Source of the DNA: an uncultured Lachnospiraceae bacterium
GTDB taxonomy: Bacteria > Bacillota > Clostridia > Lachnospirales > Lachnospiraceae
DNA length: 34,620 bases
Direction of reading: 5' to 3'
Assembly (NCBI GenBank): GCA_910587085.1
Contig: CAJUMC010000010.1
Coordinates: 46,888 to 81,507 of the forward strand
The position numbers were made by a program, and so were the translations under genes. Shown piece after piece: positions 30,859 to 34,620 of this stretch. Numbering within the stretch: the stretch's first letter is position 1; every line of letters starts with the position of its first letter. The notes beneath the pieces are model-generated. The model was not told the DNA's origin, ran no database searches, and was given only the letters and a program-made list of their open reading frames with translations.

Positions 30859-30966
30859 GCAAAATGCCGCCAGTCAAAAAAGCAAATCTGAGACAATCCA
30901 TGGAAACCAGTGACAATCTTTGAAAATCCGGGGGAAGCAAATCTATTTTGATTGGAGGCATGGCTT

Positions 30967-31425
30967 ATGAGCATTATCTGGAAGTACCTTGACAAGAGGT
31001 CGGCGGCGGTGGACGCACTGAAGGATTACGGCAGCATGAAGTTCATCATCGAACACACGGATGATGAGATTAAGGCGGCATATGAGAAAATGGGAGGCGT
31101 CAGTAGCCCGCAGCCGGACGGGATGCCGCATACCCGCAATCCCCATGCTGTGGAGGACAGGATGATAAAGGGCATTGAGGAGATCGATGTTTTAAAGGAG
31201 CGTTACCGGCAGGCGGTGGAATATATGGCATGGTTCCTCCCGGCATGGGAGGAGCTTTCAGAGGATGAGCGGTATGTGCTGGAAACCTTTTATTCCGATG
31301 AGGAGAGGCAGACGGATTCGATTTACGACATCTGCGACCGTTTCCACATCGAGAGGACATCCGCATACAAGAAAAAGAACCGCGCCCTGCAGAAACTGGT
31401 CACGCTGCTGTACGGGAAAAGCTGA
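30967..31425 (+). CDS. ArpU/DUF1492-like phage transcriptional regulator
   Basis: This 152-residue protein has a helical N-terminal half and a C-terminal sigma-70-region-4-like helix-turn-helix ('LSEDERYVLETFYSDEERQTDSIYDICDRFHIERTSAYKKKNRALQKLVTLLYG'), the pattern of ArpU/RinA-type late-gene activators. ATG 30967 follows GGAGGC (30953-30958); the TTG at 30952 would place the ribosome site inside the gene. It stands at the end of the replication operon and directly before an unusual inverted-repeat promoter, its likely target for switching on packaging and head genes. Confidence 0.8.
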   Translation: MSIIWKYLDKRSAAVDALKDYGSMKFIIEHTDDEIKAAYEKMGGVSSPQPDGMPHTRNPHAVEDRMIKGIEEIDVLKERYRQAVEYMAWFLPAWEELSEDERYVLETFYSDEERQTDSIYDICDRFHIERTSAYKKKNRALQKLVTLLYGKS

Positions 31426-31426
31426 T

Positions 31427-31469
31427 GTCCAAAATCGCGGACGATTTTCCATTTTGGACGTGGTACACT
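31427..31469 (+). promoter_or_regulatory. Putative late promoter with inverted repeat
   Basis: GTCCAAAAT (31427-31435) and ATTTTGGAC (31451-31459) form a perfect 9-bp inverted repeat that starts one base after the ArpU-like stop codon. An extended -10 (TGG-TACACT, 31461-31469) follows directly, with no standard -35. This fits an activator-dependent late promoter. Confidence 0.65.
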
Positions 31470-31485
31470 GTTATCATCGAAAACT

Positions 31486-31540
31486 GCATAAAGGCAGACG
31501 GCCTTCGTGGGAAATTTTCCTGCGGGGGCTTTCTTTATGC
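31486..31540 (+). other. Stem-loop in the late-transcript leader
   Basis: GCATAAAG (31486-31493) pairs with CTTTATGC (31533-31540), enclosing a GC-rich inner stem. It sits between the presumed late promoter and the HNH gene, whose ribosome site (AGGAGGTGAG) begins five bases later. Confidence 0.5.
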
Positions 31541-31558
31541 CACGAGGAGGTGAGAGCA

Positions 31559-31918
31559 ATGCCAAGGAAACCGAAGAGGCCGTGTTCTTTCCCCGGCTGT
31601 CCGAAGCTGACAGAGGGACGGTTCTGTGAGGAACATGAGAAACAGGAAAACCGCCGCTACGAGAAGTACGACCGTGACCCGGCTGTACGCCGTAGGTACG
31701 GCAGAGCGTGGAAACGCATCCGTGACCGTTATGCTTCAAAGCATCCGTTCTGTGAGGAGTGCTATAAGAAGGGTGTGCTGCGTCCCGTTGAGGAAGTACA
31801 CCACAAGCTGCCGTTGGCAGAGGGCGGGACGCACGATGAGGGAAACCTTGTGTCACTGTGCCAGTCCTGCCATGCCAGGATTCATGCGGAGCGCGGCGAC
31901 AGATGGCATAAGCATTAA
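31559..31918 (+). CDS. HNH endonuclease of the packaging module
   Basis: This 119-residue protein has an N-terminal CxxxxC...C-x-x-H zinc element (CSFPGCPKLTEGRFCEEH), the conserved 'YDRDPAVRRRYGRAWKRIRDRYASKHPFCEEC' block and the HNH core 'VEEVHHKLPLAEGGTHDEGNLVSLCQSCHARIHA'. In cos phages of this type the HNH protein sits next to the terminase genes and takes part in DNA packaging cuts. ATG 31559 follows AGGAGGTGAG; in-frame open sequence upstream is not coding. Confidence 0.9.
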   Translation: MPRKPKRPCSFPGCPKLTEGRFCEEHEKQENRRYEKYDRDPAVRRRYGRAWKRIRDRYASKHPFCEECYKKGVLRPVEEVHHKLPLAEGGTHDEGNLVSLCQSCHARIHAERGDRWHKH

Positions 31919-31930
31919 ATTATCATGTGT

Positions 31931-31991
31931 GGGTTCCTTGTAGGGATTTCTGCCAGCCCCCAGGGGCGGGTGAAATCTCTACAAGGAACCC
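31931..31991. repeat. 20-bp-stem hairpin upstream of the terminase genes
   Basis: A 20-bp stem (31931-31950 with 31972-31991, one G-T pair) is topped by GCCCC/GGGGC. It lies just after the HNH gene in the 244-bp gap before the small terminase. It may be a terminator-like structure or part of a packaging (cos/pac) signal. Confidence 0.65.
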
Positions 31992-32021
31992 GCCGGGGAA
32001 CGGGCGCGGGGTCACACGCAC

Positions 32022-32058
32022 AAAAACCGGAAATCAAACGGGGGATTACCCCGGTTTT
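32022..32058. repeat. Second inverted repeat in the terminase leader
   Basis: AAAACCGG pairs with CCGGTTTT, and GGGG-ATTA-CCCC forms an overlapping alternative hairpin. From 32059 to 32150 only AT/GC-patterned leader is seen, ending in the ribosome site GGGGGTG. Confidence 0.5.
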
Positions 32059-32162
32059 CAAATATGGGATTTTACCTTGTTTTGCGGTGCTTTTTACGGC
32101 GCCGCGGCGTTTGATTTCCGCAGCGTTTTTCAAACAAAATCAAACGGACGGGGGTGATGGCA

Positions 32163-32696
32163 GTGGCGAAGGACGGCAGCCGCCGCGGCGGCGCAAGGCC
32201 GGGGGCGGGGCGCAAGCCGAAGGCGCTCACGGAGAAGATCAGCGAGGGGAAAGCGGCGGCGGTCATGATGGAGCCTGCCGAACTGGAGGGCATGGATGTG
32301 CCGCCCGTGAAGGACTTCCTCAAATCCCCGCAGAAAAGCGGGCGGGAGCTGGTGGCGGAGGAAGTGTACAACGAAACCTATGCGTGGCTGAAAGCGAGGG
32401 GCTGTGAAAAGCTGGTCACGGTGCAGATGGTGGAGCAGTACGCCATGAGCGTGTCCCGGTGGATTCAGTGCGAGGAGATTGTTTCCTCCACGGGGTTCCT
32501 GGCGAAGCACCCGACTACGGGAGCCGCTATCGCCTCCCCTTATGTCACCATGAGCCAGTCCTACATGAAGCAGACCAATTACTGCTGGATGCAGATTTAC
32601 CAGATCGTGAAGGAGAACTGCTCGGTGGAGTTCCAGGGGAACACGCCGCAGGACGATGTGATGGAGCGGCTGCTCCGGGCAAGGAAAGGAGTGTAG
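32163..32696 (+). CDS. Phage terminase small subunit, P27 family
   Basis: This 177-residue DNA-recognition subunit of the packaging motor has the basic N-terminus MAKDGSRRGGARPGAGRKPKAL, which is typical of P27-type small terminases. It is followed by a helical body ('ELVAEEVYNETYAWLKARGCEKLVTVQMVEQYAMSVSRWIQCEEI') and the C-terminal 'FQGNTPQDDVMERLLRARKGV'. GTG 32163 is chosen because family members start MAKDG and GGGGGTG (32150-32156) is 6 nt upstream; the ATG at 32157 overlaps that site. The large subunit must lie beyond the window. Confidence 0.9.
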   Translation: MAKDGSRRGGARPGAGRKPKALTEKISEGKAAAVMMEPAELEGMDVPPVKDFLKSPQKSGRELVAEEVYNETYAWLKARGCEKLVTVQMVEQYAMSVSRWIQCEEIVSSTGFLAKHPTTGAAIASPYVTMSQSYMKQTNYCWMQIYQIVKENCSVEFQGNTPQDDVMERLLRARKGV

Positions 32697-32703
32697 AGGA
32701 AAA

Positions 32704-33960
32704 ATGGGTAAGACGACAACCGAGATGCAGCTCATCCCTTTAGGGGAGCTGGTGCCGTATGTGAATAACGCAAGGACGCACTCGCCGGAGCAGCTCATGA
32801 AGCTCCGCTCGTCCCTGCGGGAGTTCGGCTTCATCAACCCAGTCATCATCGACCGGGAATTCAATGTTATTGCGGGGCATGGCAGGATTGCCGCCGCGAA
32901 GGAGGAAGGGATTGAGGAAGTCCCGTGTGTGTTTGTGGATTATCTGACGGAGGCGCAGAAGAAAGCCTACATTCTGGCGGATAACCGCATGGCACTGGAC
33001 GCGGGATGGGATGAGGAGCTGCTCCGCATCGAGATAGAAAGTTTGCAGGGTGCGGATTTTGATGTATCCCTGACGGGCTTCGGCGAGGATGAGATTGCGG
33101 ACCTTTTTGCCGGAGACGGGAAAAAAGATGTGAAGGATGATGGCTTCGACCTTTCCGCCGCCCTGGAGAAAGCGGCGTTCGTGGAGCGGGGCGATATCTG
33201 GACGGTGGGCAGGCACAGGCTGATGTGCGGCGATGCCACCAGTGCGGAGGATGTGGCGGCGCTCATGGACGGGAAGAAGGTAAACCTCATCGTGACGGAC
33301 CCGCCGTATAATGTCGCATTCAAGAGCGGCAGCGGGCTTTCCATCCAGAACGACAGTATGGAAAACGGGGAGTTCTACACTTTTCTGTACAATTCCTTCC
33401 AGAACATGGCGGGGCATCTGGAGAAAGGCGGAGCGGCTTATGTGTTCCATGCGGACACGGAGGGGCTGAATTTCAGGAAAGCCTTTGTGGATGCAGGGTT
33501 CCATCTTGCCGGGGTGTGCATATGGGTGAAGAATTCCCTTGTGCTTGGGCGCTCGGATTACCAGTGGCAGCATGAGCCGGTTTTGTACGGCTTTCTGAAG
33601 AACGGGAAACACCCGTGGTATTCCGACCGGAAGCAGACCACCATCTGGAACTACGACAAGCCGAAGCGGAATAAGAACCACCCGACCTCCAAGCCGCTGG
33701 ATTTACTCGGCTACCCTATCTGTAATTCCTCCCAGGAGAATGCCATCGTGCTGGACACCTTCGGCGGGAGCGGCTCCACGATGATGGCGTGTGAGCAGAC
33801 CAACCGCATCTGTTTTATGTGCGAGCTGGATGAAAAGTACGCATCCGTGATTTTGCGGCGGTATGTGGAGGACACCGGGGATTCGGAAAATGTGTATGTG
33901 GTGCGGAATGGGGAGAAACTCCCTTACTCCGCGCTGGTAAAGGAGGTGGAGGCGGAATGA
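32704..33960 (+). CDS. ParB-domain DNA methyltransferase (N6-adenine or N4-cytosine, beta class)
   Basis: This 418-residue protein has an N-terminal ParB/Srx nuclease-like domain (about 1-115: 'IPLGELVPYVNNARTHSPEQL...INPVIIDREFNVIAGHGRIAAAKEEG'). The methyltransferase carries motif IV DPPYNV (199-204), then 'HPTSKPLDLLGYPI' (motif X-like) and AdoMet motif I FGGSGST (353-359), an order typical of beta-class enzymes. In phages it modifies progeny DNA, often against host restriction. It follows the small terminase by 7 nt and overlaps the C5 enzyme (ATGA). Confidence 0.9.
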   Translation: MGKTTTEMQLIPLGELVPYVNNARTHSPEQLMKLRSSLREFGFINPVIIDREFNVIAGHGRIAAAKEEGIEEVPCVFVDYLTEAQKKAYILADNRMALDAGWDEELLRIEIESLQGADFDVSLTGFGEDEIADLFAGDGKKDVKDDGFDLSAALEKAAFVERGDIWTVGRHRLMCGDATSAEDVAALMDGKKVNLIVTDPPYNVAFKSGSGLSIQNDSMENGEFYTFLYNSFQNMAGHLEKGGAAYVFHADTEGLNFRKAFVDAGFHLAGVCIWVKNSLVLGRSDYQWQHEPVLYGFLKNGKHPWYSDRKQTTIWNYDKPKRNKNHPTSKPLDLLGYPICNSSQENAIVLDTFGGSGSTMMACEQTNRICFMCELDEKYASVILRRYVEDTGDSENVYVVRNGEKLPYSALVKEVEAE

Positions 33961-34620
33961 ATGCGGACGCTATATATATCCATAGTACGGAGCCATGCAC
34001 TGGCGGCGGAGACACACCGAATCCGCAGACTGCGGATTCCCGCCTGACCCTCGGCAGCCTCTTTGACGGCTCCGGGGGTTTTCCGCTTGGCGGGCTGCTT
34101 GCGGGCATCACGCCATTATGGGCTTCGGAGATCGAGCCGTTCCCCATCCGTGTGACCACAAGGCGGCTGCCCTTTGTGAAGCACCTGGGCGATATCTCCA
34201 CGGTGAACGGCGCAGAGGTGGAGCCGGTGGACATCATCACGTTTGGCTCGCCGTGTACCGATATGTCGGTGGCCGGCAAGCGGGCGGGGCTTGGCGGGCA
34301 GCAGTCGTGCCTGTTCTACCAGGCAGTCAGAATCGTAAAGGAAATGAGGTGTGCAACAGATGGAAAATACCCAAGGTTTATCGTATGGGAGAACGTCCCC
34401 GGAGCCTTCTCCTCCAACAAAGGGGAGGATTTCAAGGCAGTCCTCGAAGCGGTCTGCTCCGTCAAAGACGAAAGTATTTCTGTTCCTGGACCTCCAAAGG
34501 GGAAATGGGCAAACGCAGGAACTATTGTGGGAGACGGATTTTCCCTCGCATGGCGCGTCCTTGACGCCCAGTTTTGGGGAATCCCCCAGAGAAGGAAACG
34601 CATCTACCTTGTCGCAGATT
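33957..34620 (+). CDS. C5-cytosine DNA methyltransferase (3' end outside window)
   Basis: 221 residues are visible and the frame is open to the edge. Motif I is SLFDGSGGF (34-42), motif IV FGSPCTDMSVAGKRAGL with catalytic Cys100, motif VI WENVPGAF (E145) and motif VIII 'WGIPQRRKRIYLVAD'. The motif-IV text is SPCTDMS, as in phage enzymes, rather than the PCQ of many bacterial ones. A target-recognition domain and motifs IX-X should follow outside. It starts at ATG 33957, overlapping the previous stop, so both methyltransferases are made from one message. Confidence 0.9.
   Translation, partial: MNADAIYIHSTEPCTGGGDTPNPQTADSRLTLGSLFDGSGGFPLGGLLAGITPLWASEIEPFPIRVTTRRLPFVKHLGDISTVNGAEVEPVDIITFGSPCTDMSVAGKRAGLGGQQSCLFYQAVRIVKEMRCATDGKYPRFIVWENVPGAFSSNKGEDFKAVLEAVCSVKDESISVPGPPKGKWANAGTIVGDGFSLAWRVLDAQFWGIPQRRKRIYLVAD

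Larger units (their letters stand above)
9026..34620. mobile_element. Integrated prophage or composite element in comM (right end outside window)
   Basis: Everything right of the comM break is accessory: regulators and cargo (9.2-20.1 kb), then a coherent phage replication and packaging module (20.2 kb to the edge) with a DUF2800 nuclease, DUF2815 protein, polymerase, primase, small terminase and methyltransferases. No integrase, relaxase or second attachment site is in the window. It could be one prophage with a large cargo region at its left end or a phage nested next to another element; the sequence here does not decide. Confidence 0.75.

Noticed and set aside
31265..31558. N-terminal extension of the HNH gene from 31265
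   Set aside because: The open frame overlaps the ArpU-like gene, the promoter repeat and the leader hairpin; the ribosome site and family length place the start at 31559.

Overview
The window reads as a Clostridia chromosome, most likely Lachnospiraceae. This rests on the spore-former gene pair ylmC/ymxH and nrdR, on strong AGGAGG-type ribosome sites, on TTG and GTG starts, and on the style of the prophage genes. It falls into two parts: host chromosome (about 1-9025) and an integrated element (about 9026 to the right edge, which it runs past).

Host part. Two copies of a 49-bp repeat and a hairpin precede an oligopeptide/nickel-type ABC transporter operon, oppB-oppC-oppD-oppF, with a small DUF3899 membrane protein translationally coupled at its end. 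No substrate-binding protein is inside the window. Three of the four Opp proteins carry large insertions: an extracytoplasmic loop in OppC, and charged helical insertions in both ATPases. A long inverted repeat separates this operon from ylmC/ymxH (minus strand). nrdR and comM (yifB) follow on the plus strand. comM is cut after codon 367 (...AAMN), just before the expected MNPCPCG zinc segment, so the element has integrated inside comM.

Element, left section (9026-20071). Two small unknown genes are followed by an iteron-like repeat array. Next comes a likely electrophile/drug-response cargo: an HxlR regulator with an N-terminal Cys, a PEBP/YbhB protein, an ArAE/FUSC-type membrane protein, and a divergent MerR regulator and short-chain dehydrogenase pair. 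After this is an Agr-like two-component system (LytTR regulator and GHKL kinase) with no agrB or agrD. It reads directly into a row of five uncharacterised cytoplasmic proteins, at least one of them DUF6033-like. The genes in this row are separated by a repeated, covarying RNA-hairpin element. A small membrane/zinc-ribbon protein and an orphan OmpR-type winged-helix regulator close the section.

Element, right section (20072 to end). This is a prophage replication and packaging module. It holds a sigma-region-4-like regulator, small proteins, a DUF2800 nuclease, a DUF2815 ssDNA-binding protein, an A-family DNA polymerase, a DUF4406-like protein, a D5/P4-type primase-helicase, a VRR-NUC nuclease, a free-standing HNH endonuclease, a frameshifted SNF2-type helicase, an ArpU/DUF1492-like late regulator, an HNH protein, the P27 small terminase, a ParB-domain adenine/cytosine-N4 methyltransferase and a C5-cytosine methyltransferase cut by the window edge. 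Four 7-mers spaced exactly 11 bp apart sit just upstream of a -10 box. They follow the winged-helix gene directly and suggest that it activates the prophage replication operon. No integrase is in the window, so it should lie beyond the right edge.

The most original signals are the repeated RNA hairpin in the two-component/DUF6033 cluster, the 11-bp repeat promoter, the ATPase insertions with loss of the C-terminal cysteines, and the 7-nt insertion in the helicase P-loop next to an HNH gene. All calls come from reading the sequence; no database search was run.
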